A stretch of DNA of 64,000 nucleotides from CAWBXL01 sp963837365. Lineage in GTDB: Bacteria > Acidobacteriota > Terriglobia > Terriglobales > Acidobacteriaceae. Made by a program: the position numbers and the translations under genes. The DNA lies in the NCBI GenBank assembly GCA_963837365.1, contig CAWIMW010000003.1, positions 62,001 to 126,000 on the forward strand, written 5' to 3'. The notes beneath the pieces are model-generated. The model worked only from the letters and a program-made list of their open reading frames with translations, had not been told where the DNA came from and ran no database searches. Below are positions 8,333-17,573 of the stretch, piece by piece (the first letter of the stretch is position 1; each line of letters opens with the position of its first letter).

Positions 8333-9130
8333 GTGGAAACGGCAGGGGACAGATTTCCGTCTGATCCAACTACACTGTCGGCCCGCGCCAGTTTGGGAGT
8401 GCGTTGCGAGGGAGGCATCGCATCGACGAACAAGCTCACGGGCCTCTTGGCGAAGTATTTCTACTTTTTGATGTCACTGCTCATCGCGGGGGTGGTGTTC
8501 TACGGCTTTATGCACACGGTGAGCGAGCGGCTCTTCCATCCGGCGATCTCCCGGCCAACGGTTCTTTATTTTCATGCCGCCGCATTTGCCGGGTGGATCG
8601 TCTTTCTGATGGTCCAGTCCACGCTGATACGCACGCATAACGTCAGGCTGCACATGTGGACGGGATGGTTCGGGGTTGCGCTCGGGATCGCGGTCCCTGT
8701 GCTGGGGGTTTCCACCGCGATCGCCATGGTACGCTTCGATATTCTTCGTCTGCACTCGGCATTTCCCGCGTCGGCAATCATCTTCCCCTTCTATGACATG
8801 GTGGCGTTCAGTGTCCCGTTCGCGCTGGCGATTTGGTGGCGAAAACGGCCTGAGTATCACCGACGTTTGATCCTCCTGGCCACCTGCGCGATTACCTCGG
8901 CGGCCTTTACCCGCTTTCCCCAGAACAAGCTGCCGTTTGTCGTCTCATACGCGGGCGTAGATGTGCTGGTGCTACTGGGCGTTGTGCGCGATCTAATCGT
9001 AGAAAGGCGCATCCATCGCGTCTACGTGTTGGGACTGGCTGGATTCATTGTGGGCCAACTGGCTGTGATTCTCACATTTCTGAGCAATAACACCTACTTG
9101 ATGAAGCTGACCCGGATCATTCTGGGCTGA
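8333..9130 (+). CDS. Polytopic membrane protein of unknown function
   Basis: A 265-residue protein starting at a GTG that has GAGGGAG nine bases upstream. A hydrophilic N-terminus of about 38 residues precedes about seven membrane helices. Histidines sit in or beside several helices (VLYFHAAAFAGW, VRLHMWTGWFGVALG, RLHSAF, YHRRLILL), a pattern seen in haem-binding or DUF2306-like membrane proteins, but I cannot assign a family. A later in-frame GTG near 8399 could be the true start, since the first 20 residues are not hydrophobic. The gene stands alone between terC and nadB. Confidence 0.6.
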   Translation: METAGDRFPSDPTTLSARASLGVRCEGGIASTNKLTGLLAKYFYFLMSLLIAGVVFYGFMHTVSERLFHPAISRPTVLYFHAAAFAGWIVFLMVQSTLIRTHNVRLHMWTGWFGVALGIAVPVLGVSTAIAMVRFDILRLHSAFPASAIIFPFYDMVAFSVPFALAIWWRKRPEYHRRLILLATCAITSAAFTRFPQNKLPFVVSYAGVDVLVLLGVVRDLIVERRIHRVYVLGLAGFIVGQLAVILTFLSNNTYLMKLTRIILG

Positions 9131-9168
9131 ACGGCTGGCGGTGCGGAGCGCGGACTAAAAGCATTTAC

Positions 9169-9200
9169 GTTTTGGAGCTGTTTCTTCCGAACTCCAAAAC
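9169..9200. terminator. Possible bidirectional terminator
   Basis: A nine-base stem (GTTTTGGAG / CTCCAAAAC) with a 14-base loop. It lies between two convergent genes, the membrane protein and nadB. The A/T bases at the foot of the stem would give short U-runs in both directions. No perfect U-tract follows, so this is tentative. Confidence 0.4.
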
Positions 9201-9249
9201 CAAATCTTAAGCCGCAGAGGCGCAAAGAAAGATCGCAACTGCGAGTGGG

Positions 9250-10821
9250 TTATGCGAAGCGCACAGACTCTCTACTGACCAACGAATGCTTCAGAAACTT
9301 CGCATCATTGTGAACTGGAAAGTCAGTGCGGTAATGCGCCCCCCGGCTTTCCTGTCGAGCAAGCGCGGACCGGGCGACGAGCAATCCGACGGTTTGAAGA
9401 TTGCGGGCCTCCCATGCCCGCCGAGTGCGAGGATGAGCAACGCGCGGGGCCAGTTGGGACAACTGTTCAATGGCGCGTGCCATACCTTGCGCGGTACGAA
9501 CAATTCCGGCATCTCGCCACATCAAGTCCTGCACTTCACGCACCACTTCTTCGGAGGCAGAATCAACCGGGCCGTTGGAGGAGGCCGCGTGGGTAGTAGT
9601 TTTTTTCCGGGCCGGGCCTTTTCGCAATTCATCACGCATTTTTTTGCCGGCACGGGCGCCGAAGACAAGCCCCTCCAGCAACGAATTGCTGGCCAGCCGA
9701 TTTGCCCCGTGTACTCCGGTCGAAGCCACTTCTCCCGCCGCATATAGGCCTGCAACTGAGGTGCGTGCATCCAGGTCGGTGCGTACTCCTCCCATCGAAT
9801 AATGGGCTGCCGGCCGGATGGGGATAAGATCAGTTGCAATATCAATATTGAATTGCAGGCAGGTGGAGTGGATTCGGGGGAAGCGGGACTTCACGTGGGA
9901 TTCATCCAGGTGCGTGAGATCCAGATAAACTACCGGATCCTTAATGCGGCTGACTTCGAGTTCGTGCACGATGGCCCGCGCGACCACATCCCGCGGGGCC
10001 AGCTCCGCCATTTCGTGATACTTGGGCATGAAGCGCAGCAACTCGCTGTTGCGCAAGTACGCGCCCTCTCCGCGCAAAGCTTCAGAGAGCAGGAAGCGCG
10101 GAGCATTTTTCAAGTAAAGCGCTGTGGGATGAAACTGGATGAACTCCATGTCGCAGGCTTCCGCGCCGGCACGAAATGCCATGGCGACGCCGTCTCCCGT
10201 GGCGACTGGTGGATTGGTGGTGTTGCGGTAAAGCTGGCCTACTCCTCCGGTTGCAAGCAGGACAGCGGAGGCGGCAATGGAGCCCTCTTCGCCCTTTTCC
10301 GTAATCAAGCGAACGCCGCAAGCGCGTCCGTTATCGGTCAGCAGACCGGTGGAAAATTCAAACTCAAAGAGCGAAATATTCGAAAGTGTTTTTGATTTTG
10401 CGTATAAAGCGCGGAGAATCTCGCGCCCGGTGGAATCGCCATGGGCATGCAGAATGCGATTACGGCTGTGCGCGCCTTCGCGGCCGAAGGCCAATTTTGT
10501 ACCGTCGCGATCGAACTCGGTTCCCCATTGAATAAGCTCTTCAATGCGTTCCGGGCCTTCTTCCACCAGCACTCTCACAGCGTCAGGATCGCAAAGGCCA
10601 TCGCCGGCATTCAGGGTGTCCTGCAAATGCAGTCCAATCTCGTCTTCATCTCCCAGTGCGGCTGCGATCCCACCTTGCGCATACTGGGTCGCGGAATCGG
10701 TGACCTCACGTTTGGCTAGCACCACAACTCTGCCGGCAGACGCAAGTTCCACTGCCGCGCGCAATCCTGCCACCCCGGCGCCGATCACCAGGAAGTCAGT
10801 CTCCGTAGGGGCGGTTTGCAT
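9250..10821 (-). CDS. nadB: L-aspartate oxidase
   Basis: A 523-residue flavoprotein that oxidises L-aspartate to iminoaspartate, the first step of de novo NAD synthesis in the cytosol. The FAD-binding Rossmann motif GAGVAGLRAAVELA is at residues 13-26. Active-site signatures follow: QYAQGGIAAAL, EFIQFHPTAL, the RIHSTC segment, and the late GVHGANRLASNSLLEGLVFG, which is diagnostic of NadB and succinate dehydrogenase flavoproteins. The C-terminal RGAHYRTDFP is also typical. NadA and NadC partners are not adjacent. The gene is transcribed divergently from aroB across a 58-base gap. Confidence 0.96.
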   Translation of the reverse strand: MQTAPTETDFLVIGAGVAGLRAAVELASAGRVVVLAKREVTDSATQYAQGGIAAALGDEDEIGLHLQDTLNAGDGLCDPDAVRVLVEEGPERIEELIQWGTEFDRDGTKLAFGREGAHSRNRILHAHGDSTGREILRALYAKSKTLSNISLFEFEFSTGLLTDNGRACGVRLITEKGEEGSIAASAVLLATGGVGQLYRNTTNPPVATGDGVAMAFRAGAEACDMEFIQFHPTALYLKNAPRFLLSEALRGEGAYLRNSELLRFMPKYHEMAELAPRDVVARAIVHELEVSRIKDPVVYLDLTHLDESHVKSRFPRIHSTCLQFNIDIATDLIPIRPAAHYSMGGVRTDLDARTSVAGLYAAGEVASTGVHGANRLASNSLLEGLVFGARAGKKMRDELRKGPARKKTTTHAASSNGPVDSASEEVVREVQDLMWRDAGIVRTAQGMARAIEQLSQLAPRVAHPRTRRAWEARNLQTVGLLVARSALARQESRGAHYRTDFPVHNDAKFLKHSLVSRESVRFA

Positions 10822-10879
10822 GAAATGAGAGTACCACGCAGATGCAACGGGCTATGCCGCCTACGTTATTATTGAAGGC

Positions 10880-11974
10880 ATGATTCGAGTCCCAATCGCA
10901 GTGCCGCCGCGTCCCTATCAGGCCATCATCAAAAACGGGCTGCTGGGGCAGGCTGGCTCCTGTCTGCATGATCTTTTGGGAAGCACCAAGAAGCTGTTTG
11001 TGGTGACCGTACCTCCAGTTCGCCGGCGTTGGGGCAAGAAGTTGGTGGACGCGCTTTCCGCGGCAGGTTTTTCTGTAAAGGTCCTTACCATGCCGGATGG
11101 GGAGCGCTACAAAAAGATCACCACGGTCGAGGCTCTGGCGGAGCAACTGGTCAAGTTGGGCGCAGAGCGTAATGCAGTGCTGGTGGCCCTCGGCGGCGGC
11201 GTAGTGGGGGATATCACGGGATTTCTTGCGGCGATTTATTTGCGCGGGATTGAGGTTGTACAAATACCTACTACAGTTCTGGCCCAGGTTGATGCCTCCA
11301 TCGGCGGGAAAACCGGGGTCAATCTGAAGGCCGGAAAAAATCTTGTGGGTTCGTTTCACCACCCGCGAGCAGTCTTAATTGATCCGTCTGTGCTTACAAC
11401 CTTGCCGGAGAGGGAGTTTCGTGCTGGAGTCTACGAGTCTCTGAAGTGCGGTGTCATCGGCCACCCGGAACTGTTTCGCAGGCTGGAAAGCATGGACCTC
11501 AAAACCCTCCGTCACGACGCCCAAGCGTTGGAGTGGGTGATCGCAGAGTCGGTTCATCTGAAAGCCGAGGTCGTCGCTTCCGACGAGCGCGAGCATGGCC
11601 TGCGGCGGATTTTGAATTTCGGTCACACCATCGGCCACGCGCTTGAAGCCGAAACGGAATATCGTCACTTCCTGCATGGAGAGGCCGTCGCGTGGGGCAT
11701 GGTGGCAGCAGCGAAGATTGCAGCCGAAATCAAGTGCATGGATGCTGACGCCGCCCAGCGCATTACTGATACCGTGCTTTCCAGTGGGAAGCTGCCCAAA
11801 GTCCAAGTCAACCGCCGCTCCATCCTGCGTCGTCTCCAGTCCGACAAAAAAACCCGCAACGGCGTCGTGCACTTTGTACTACCCACGGAAATCGGCAAAG
11901 TTCAGGTGGTAAATGACGTGCCGGAGCAGATCGTCCTTAAAGCCGTGGATGAACTACGGCGGTTATCGAGTTGA
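10880..11974 (+). CDS. aroB: 3-dehydroquinate synthase
   Basis: A 364-residue protein, full length for the family. AroB turns DAHP into 3-dehydroquinate in the shikimate pathway, using NAD and a divalent metal. The glycine-rich NAD motif LGGGVVGDITGFLAA is at about residues 107-121. Then come PTTVLAQVDASIGGKTGVN and the metal ligands in AGVYESLKCG (Glu) and NFGHTIGHALE (two His). The stop overlaps the start of ubiE by four bases (TTGA), so the two are translationally coupled. Confidence 0.96.
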   Translation: MIRVPIAVPPRPYQAIIKNGLLGQAGSCLHDLLGSTKKLFVVTVPPVRRRWGKKLVDALSAAGFSVKVLTMPDGERYKKITTVEALAEQLVKLGAERNAVLVALGGGVVGDITGFLAAIYLRGIEVVQIPTTVLAQVDASIGGKTGVNLKAGKNLVGSFHHPRAVLIDPSVLTTLPEREFRAGVYESLKCGVIGHPELFRRLESMDLKTLRHDAQALEWVIAESVHLKAEVVASDEREHGLRRILNFGHTIGHALEAETEYRHFLHGEAVAWGMVAAAKIAAEIKCMDADAAQRITDTVLSSGKLPKVQVNRRSILRRLQSDKKTRNGVVHFVLPTEIGKVQVVNDVPEQIVLKAVDELRRLSS

Positions 11975-12726
11975 GCCAATCGGTGAAATCCGCAGTTCTA
12001 GGCGCAGCACCCGCGGGTGCAAGAGATACCGACTCGGCTTCTCTGGCGGTGCGGGAGATGTTTACTGCTATTGCTCCCCGTTATGACCTGCTCAATCATC
12101 TGCTCTCGTTCAACATTGATCGCCTGTGGTGGCGGCGTACGGCACGAACTTTCACCCACATCCTGAGCCGGCCTGATGCGCAGGTCCTCGATCTCTGCTG
12201 CGGCACGGGAGATATGACATTTGCTCTCGGACGCCGGGCAGGGAAGGCGTCGCCAAGAATTTTAGGGGTGGATTTTTCACACGCGATGCTGCAACGCGCG
12301 GACAAAAAATCCGCCGGAACATCGCTGCATTGGGTTGAGGCGGATGCTTTGCGCCTCCCTTTTGCAAACGATAGCTTCGATGTGGTCACGTCGGCCTTCG
12401 GTTTTAGGAATCTTGCCAATTACGATGCCGGCCTGGCGGAAATTACACGGGTCCTGCGGCCAGGAGGAGAGTGTGGAATTTTGGACTTTGGCGAACCTGC
12501 CGGGCTAATCGGAAAGTTCTACCGCTTCTATTTTCGCGGCGTCCTCCCGAGGATCGGCACCTTGATCTCAGGAGTGAAGGGGCCATACGCCTATCTTCCG
12601 GCATCAGTGGCGCGGTTTCCTGAGCCAGCCGAGATGTTAGAACGCATGTGCAAGGCAGGTTTCCGACAAACTTCGTGGACGCCTTACACATTCGGTATCG
12701 CTGGGCTCTATCGCGGTAGGAAGTAG
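11971..12726 (+). CDS. ubiE: Demethylmenaquinone/ubiquinone methyltransferase UbiE/MenG
   Basis: A 251-residue class I methyltransferase starting at a TTG that overlaps the aroB stop. The UbiE signatures are clear: the N-terminal FTAIAPRYDLLNHLLSFNID, the SAM-binding loop LDLCCGTGDMTFALG at about residues 72-86, and VTSAFGFRNLANYD with the R-N-L motif. It performs the C-methylation that finishes menaquinone or ubiquinone; in this type of organism menaquinone is the expected product, an inference. It ends four bases from the convergent epimerase gene. Confidence 0.93.
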   Translation: MSQSVKSAVLGAAPAGARDTDSASLAVREMFTAIAPRYDLLNHLLSFNIDRLWWRRTARTFTHILSRPDAQVLDLCCGTGDMTFALGRRAGKASPRILGVDFSHAMLQRADKKSAGTSLHWVEADALRLPFANDSFDVVTSAFGFRNLANYDAGLAEITRVLRPGGECGILDFGEPAGLIGKFYRFYFRGVLPRIGTLISGVKGPYAYLPASVARFPEPAEMLERMCKAGFRQTSWTPYTFGIAGLYRGRK

Positions 12727-12730
12727 CCGA

Positions 12731-13813
12731 CTACTTTGCAGAACCAGCCGCTGCGGACATTCCTCCGGTAAAGCAGTCGGCGAACGCATCCGCGATGGTA
12801 TAGCGGATCACATCCTTGTAGTTGGACCCGAGGAACTTTTGCAGGCGGATGGTGCTCATGATGTATGAGCTGGTCATGTAGGGAACTGCGTCGGGCGGAA
12901 TGGCCGACGTGCCCGAATTCCAGAGCATCTGGAGAATCATGCGCATGGCCCACTTGCCCGGAACCCGCTTGAGCTTAGCTTGCGCCATCTCGATACAACG
13001 CCCGTAGGTCACCGCATCGCCACGCCCGGCCACATTGAGCACGGTCAGGCGTTGTGATTCGGGCTCGGTTTTCTGTGCGATATGCGTGATTAAGCGCGCC
13101 ACATCATCTACGTGCACGAACTGCAAGTGGTTTTGCAGATAGCTATCCCCCATGGGAAGAAGGCAAGGCAGCCGCTCTTTCTTTGCCCGCAACTGTTTTG
13201 CTTTTTGTCCCTTCCCATTGGGCGTGCCTCGAAATGCATCCACCATGTAGTTCTCTACCGAAGCCCCGGCAAAAATATGGGGGCGCAGCATGTAGGCGCT
13301 GCATCCACGCAGCGAGGGTGCGCGTTGCTGCACAATCTTGTCCGCTTCCATCTTGTGGAGGGCGTATGGAAGTGTGTGTGCGTTCAACGGATAGTCTTCA
13401 CTCACGGCCTGCGGTAAGTCCGGCCCATACGCGGCAACGCTGCTTAAAGTTATGAATTTTTGCACTACCACTTCGTCGCGGTTGGCTTCAGTCACTGCCT
13501 CCATTACCCGTGCAGTACCGGCGACATTGATGTGCCACATGCGGTCCACATCAAGAATGCCGCTCCGGACCGGGTCCAAAACAAATGCCAGATGAACCAC
13601 GGTCGCGGCACGCGATTCTTTTAACAGGCGAGTCAATTCAAGGCAGGACTTTTCCTGTCCCAGGTCCATCTTCACGAAATGCAGCGGCAGGGAAGTATTC
13701 GGCGAATTGATATCAATGCCGATGACATGGAAGTTTTCTAATTGCGGCAGCAGGCGCAGCCCAAGATTGCCGGCAATACCGGTCACCACTACGGTTGGAT
13801 GATCGTCATTCAT
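12731..13813 (-). CDS. NAD-dependent epimerase/dehydratase family protein
   Basis: 360 residues from the ATG at 13813; an in-frame codon 78 bases upstream adds a segment that does not look like part of the fold. This is an extended short-chain dehydrogenase: nucleotide motif VVVTGIAGNLGLRLL at about residues 7-21, and the active-site region SSVAAYG followed by YALHKMEAD (the Tyr-x-x-x-Lys pair). Such enzymes act on nucleotide sugars or steroid-like substrates; the substrate is not readable here. It is convergent with ubiE and divergent from the cation efflux gene. Confidence 0.82.
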   Translation of the reverse strand: MNDDHPTVVVTGIAGNLGLRLLPQLENFHVIGIDINSPNTSLPLHFVKMDLGQEKSCLELTRLLKESRAATVVHLAFVLDPVRSGILDVDRMWHINVAGTARVMEAVTEANRDEVVVQKFITLSSVAAYGPDLPQAVSEDYPLNAHTLPYALHKMEADKIVQQRAPSLRGCSAYMLRPHIFAGASVENYMVDAFRGTPNGKGQKAKQLRAKKERLPCLLPMGDSYLQNHLQFVHVDDVARLITHIAQKTEPESQRLTVLNVAGRGDAVTYGRCIEMAQAKLKRVPGKWAMRMILQMLWNSGTSAIPPDAVPYMTSSYIMSTIRLQKFLGSNYKDVIRYTIADAFADCFTGGMSAAAGSAK

Positions 13814-13971
13814 TCTGCGGGAAGGGAGGTGGCTACGGTCGCGTTGCGCACAGGCCCAGTGCTCCTGACGAATCCTAGCACAGGGCCGCATGCTGACCAG
13901 TTACCGTGGTATCTATCCCGGTAACAGCACGGCATTTGGTGGTTCAAAGTCACTACGGTGATAATGCCAAT

Positions 13972-15402
13972 ATGGCAGGAGCGCCCACAGCCTATAGTCC
14001 GGAATCGATGCGCGCGGAAAAACGCGCCGTGGCCGGCAACTCGGTTCTGGCGGCGCTGGCGATCACTGCGTTCAAGATCTTTGTAGGCATCTCGACCGGC
14101 AGCTTGGGAATTCTTTCTGAAGCTGCACACTCAGGACTGGATCTGCTGGCGGCAATCATTACGTTGTTGTCGGTGTGGGTCTCCGACAAGCCTGCTGACT
14201 CACAGCATCAGTACGGCCATGGCAAAATCGAAAATTTTTCCGCGTTCATTGAAACCGGCTTACTGCTGTTGACCTGTATCTGGATTATCTACGAAGCCGT
14301 CCGTCGCCTTTTCTATCACCACGCCCATGTCGAACCCAGCGTGGCGGCGTTCCTGGTGATGTTTGTTTCCATGGCGATTGATTTCTGGCGTTCCCGCGCG
14401 CTAGGCAGGATTGCCACCAAATATGACAGTCAGGCCCTGGAAGCGGATGCACTTCATTTCTCGACCGACATCTGGTCGAGCGCAGTCGTAGTGCTTGGCC
14501 TGGGGCTGGTGTGGGTGGGCCGAACTTATAGGATTGACTGGCTGGGCGATGCCGATCCGGTGGCTGCACTCTTCGTTGCCGCGATCATCGTATACGTCAG
14601 CAGCCGTCTGGCGCGGCGCACCATTGATGCGCTTTTGGATGCCGCTCCTCCCGAGGTACGAGGCAAAATTATTGCTGAAGTTGCCAAAGTAGATGGCTTG
14701 CTCGAGGTGGATCGAGTACGCATTCGCCGGGCAGGGAACCGGTACTTTGCCGATGTTGCGGTGGGACTGGCGAGGAGTGTGACCTTCCAACGTTCAGGGC
14801 AGGTTTCTGAAGCGGTTACCGGTGCGGTGCGAAGCCTTCTTCCCGATGCGGATGTGGTAGTCCACTCCGTGCCCAGGGCGGTAAATACAGAAAGTATTTT
14901 CGATCGTGTGCGTGCGGTGGCTGCTCGCAACAACTTGAATGTTCACGATGTCAGCGTGCAGGATTTGAGCGGACGTCTGCATGTGGAACAGCACCTCGAA
15001 CTGGATGAACGCCTTACCCTAAAAGCGGCGCATGACCGCGTTACCGTGTTGGAATCGGAGATCCGCGAAGATGTGCCCGAGATTTCATCCATCCTTACGC
15101 ACATCGAAAGTGAGCCGGCAACCATTGAAACGGCTGATGAGGTGGTGACCAATGCCGAGCTGGAGCATCGTCTGCGCGTCGCGGTATCTGAATTTCCTGA
15201 TGTCCTTGACATGCATGACGTCGAGATCAAGCGGGTCAGCGGGCGCATGTATGTGTCCTGCCACTGCACCATGTCAGATGAGTTTGCGCTGTCCCGCGTG
15301 CACGACATTTCCACGGAGCTGGAGATCCGCTTTAAACAAGAGGCGCCGGAGCTTTTCCGCGTTCTGATTCATCCCGAACCCAGTACAGATAACAGAAGGT
15401 AA
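13972..15402 (+). CDS. Cation diffusion facilitator with an extended tandem cytosolic tail
   Basis: 476 residues from the ATG at 13972 (MAGAPTAYSPES); an upstream start at 13906 is possible. The N-terminal half is a standard six-helix CDF transporter with the metal-site motifs SEAAHSGLDLL in helix 2 and EADALHFSTDIW in helix 5. CDF proteins export Zn, Mn, Co or Fe by proton exchange. After the usual cytosolic dimerisation domain (about 210-290) come two further units of the same kind. Compare NVHDVSVQDLSGRLHVEQHL with DMHDVEIKRVSGRMYVSCHC, each followed by a helix and an ILTHIESEP or VLIHPEPS ending. CDF proteins are usually near 300 residues, so the tail is unusual. OsmC follows after 3 bases. 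Confidence 0.9.
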   Translation: MAGAPTAYSPESMRAEKRAVAGNSVLAALAITAFKIFVGISTGSLGILSEAAHSGLDLLAAIITLLSVWVSDKPADSQHQYGHGKIENFSAFIETGLLLLTCIWIIYEAVRRLFYHHAHVEPSVAAFLVMFVSMAIDFWRSRALGRIATKYDSQALEADALHFSTDIWSSAVVVLGLGLVWVGRTYRIDWLGDADPVAALFVAAIIVYVSSRLARRTIDALLDAAPPEVRGKIIAEVAKVDGLLEVDRVRIRRAGNRYFADVAVGLARSVTFQRSGQVSEAVTGAVRSLLPDADVVVHSVPRAVNTESIFDRVRAVAARNNLNVHDVSVQDLSGRLHVEQHLELDERLTLKAAHDRVTVLESEIREDVPEISSILTHIESEPATIETADEVVTNAELEHRLRVAVSEFPDVLDMHDVEIKRVSGRMYVSCHCTMSDEFALSRVHDISTELEIRFKQEAPELFRVLIHPEPSTDNRR

Positions 15403-15405
15403 GCC

Positions 15406-15807
15406 ATGGTTGAATCCAAAGTGATATGGACGGATAACGAACGCTTCGTCGGCCAGGCATCATCGGGCCACGCGGTGGTAATCGATGTCGGAGAAACAAA
15501 GACCGCCAGCACGCCGGTTGAGTTGGTGTTGATTGGATTGTGCGGCTGCACGGCGTATGACGTGGTGAACATCCTACGGAAGAAGCGCGAACCGTTCACC
15601 AGCGTGGAAGTCAGCGCAAAAGCCGAGCGCGCTGCCAAGCCGCCAATGGTGTACACCGAGATCAAGCTGCTTTATCGGATCGGGGGAAAAGCGTCTCACA
15701 AGGCAGTGGAAGACGCCGTCCGCCTTTCCGAGGAGAAATATTGCTCGGTCTCCGCCATGCTGGCAAAGACGGCAAAAATCACTTACGAAATTGAGTACCT
15801 CGACTAG
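15406..15807 (+). CDS. OsmC family peroxiredoxin-like protein
   Basis: A 133-residue OsmC/Ohr-fold protein. The two conserved cysteines are visible: the first in GLCGCTAYDVV at about residues 45-55 and the second in EEKYCSVSAML at about 106-116. OsmC and Ohr proteins reduce organic hydroperoxides; this short form with STPVELVLIGLCGC looks like the YhfA/OsmC branch, whose substrates are less clear. It begins three bases after the cation efflux gene stops, which suggests cotranscription and perhaps a shared metal or redox-stress role. Confidence 0.88.
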   Translation: MVESKVIWTDNERFVGQASSGHAVVIDVGETKTASTPVELVLIGLCGCTAYDVVNILRKKREPFTSVEVSAKAERAAKPPMVYTEIKLLYRIGGKASHKAVEDAVRLSEEKYCSVSAMLAKTAKITYEIEYLD

Positions 15808-15848
15808 GCGAAATGCTGTTTTGCTTTTGAGGCAGTTAGAATGACTCT

Positions 15849-16805
15849 TTGACTCGTCAATCCCATCCAGTTCGCGGTTACCTGTACATCGCGACCGCAA
15901 CTTTTCTGTGGGGTATCGGCGCAAACCTGGGGCGTGCAGCCTTTACCGGAAGGCTGGCCCGGTTCGGATCGTTTGACGCAATTACCCCGCTGATCCTTTC
16001 GCAGACGCGAACAACATTTTCTTTCCTGATCATTTTCCCGCTGCTGGTATTGATCAGGGGATGGTCCCGGCTGCGCATGCCGGCTTCGGATCTCTGGCGT
16101 GTCTTTGCGCTTGGAGTGCTGGGCGTGGCCGCATCGAATTATTTCTACTACCTGGCAATCCAGAGAACCAACGTGGCCATTGCCATCATCGTGCAATACA
16201 CCGCGCCGGTTTGGGTCCTGCTGTATACAGTCATGCATGGAATGCAGAAGTTATCGGTATCGCGTGTGGTGTCGGTAGTATTCGCGGTAACGGGAATTAC
16301 TATTGCGGTCGGAGTTGGTTCCGGCAAGTTGCAGTTGGATACGATTGGGGTTGGAGCCGCATTGCTCGCTGCATTCTCATTCGCTTTTTACAACATTGCT
16401 GGCCACGCTCTATTGGCACGGTATGACCATTGGGTGGTGTTACTTTACACAACCTTTGGCGCTGCGGCGTTTTGGCTTGTCTTGAACCCGCCGTGGAAAA
16501 TTGCCGCTGCACATTATTCGGCGATGCAATGGGTGTTTTTGTTGATCTTTGCCCTGGTTTCCGTATTGGGGCCGTTCTCGTTCTATTTTGCGGGCCTGCG
16601 ACATCTTGAGCCAACCCATGCCATTGTGGTGAGCTGCCTGGAGCCGGTGTTCTCCATCGTGATTGCGGCGGTGGTCTTGGGAGAGACCGTGAAACCTTTG
16701 CAGGTGCTGGGAATTGTGTTCGTGCTCTGTGCTATTGCTGCCATTCAGTTGCCCAATCGGCAAAAGCGAGAGCCTGTACCCGGTGCGAAGCGGTCCGGGA
16801 TCTAA
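15849..16805 (+). CDS. EamA family (drug/metabolite) transporter
   Basis: A 318-residue protein with ten predicted membrane helices arranged as two EamA repeats. The second is recognisable from the FSFYFAGLRHLEPTHAIVVSCLEPVFSIV and VLGETVKPLQVLGIVFVL segments that end most family members. These permeases move small metabolites, but the substrate cannot be predicted. The start is a TTG; an ATG eight bases earlier meets a stop after three codons. The 3' end overlaps the convergent methyltransferase gene by four bases. Confidence 0.87.
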   Translation: MTRQSHPVRGYLYIATATFLWGIGANLGRAAFTGRLARFGSFDAITPLILSQTRTTFSFLIIFPLLVLIRGWSRLRMPASDLWRVFALGVLGVAASNYFYYLAIQRTNVAIAIIVQYTAPVWVLLYTVMHGMQKLSVSRVVSVVFAVTGITIAVGVGSGKLQLDTIGVGAALLAAFSFAFYNIAGHALLARYDHWVVLLYTTFGAAAFWLVLNPPWKIAAAHYSAMQWVFLLIFALVSVLGPFSFYFAGLRHLEPTHAIVVSCLEPVFSIVIAAVVLGETVKPLQVLGIVFVLCAIAAIQLPNRQKREPVPGAKRSGI

Positions 16806-17573
16806 GAGTTGGGAATTGCCAATGTACTCCATGGTGCGCGATTCACAGGCTGCCGCTGCGCCGGCGCTCGATCGGCTTCATAAATCTCGTATTTATTTTG
16901 CCGCAAGAGGGCAGCGACAGCATCGGAATTTTGTGGGACCACCTCGCACAAAATAATCGGCCGTGCGGTTTGCAGTAGCCGGGAAGCCCCACGCAACAAT
17001 GCAAGCTCCGCTGATTCAACGTCGATTTTCAGCATGGTTGGATTGGGAAAGTAATCCAGCAAGAAATCCAGTGTGACCGCAACACTCTGTTGCGTAAGTC
17101 GAACGCCTTCTGCTTGACTCGACCCGAGGGTTTGCGCCAGATGATTGGAGGCCCTGCTTCTTTCGGCAATCTGTAGCTGACGAGATACGCGGGTTTTCCG
17201 TAACCGCGGCACAGAGTACATCAATTCGCGCAGACTGTTTGTTCTTAGATGCTTGCCGAGCCGATTTAATCAGCAAATTCGCCAGCCACAAGTCAGGTTC
17301 AACCGCGAGCACTGACCCAGTTGGTCCAGCCAGAGCAGCGGCACTTAGGCTAAATAATCCCACGTTAGCACCCACATCCCAGACGATGGATCCCGGCTTT
17401 ACCAATTCGCGGACCATTCGCAACAGCGATGGGTCAACTTTGTCAAGGCTGCGCCAGTAACGCAGTCCAGCCTCCGGCGAAACATAGATAGGAAGGCGAT
17501 TAAATTCAGACGGTAAATGGCGGCGCAGTACCAGTCCGCGGCTCATCCGCTCGGCTAGTCTGCGTAGATTCAT
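16802..17573 (-). pseudogene. FkbM family methyltransferase, frameshifted
   Basis: Two overlapping minus-strand frames together make one FkbM-type SAM methyltransferase. The first frame gives the N-terminal half with the SAM loop SIVWDVGANVGLFSLSAAA and VLAVEPD, down to VLCAAVTE. The second gives the rest, including NPTMLKIDVESAELALLRGA and PIILCEVVPQN, which are family signatures. The frame changes near 17187-17197. Removing one base from the AAAA or CCC run there restores continuity, so either a recent inactivating insertion or a sequencing error explains it. The start overlaps the ribF stop. FkbM enzymes O-methylate sugars or lipids; the substrate is unknown. Confidence 0.75.
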
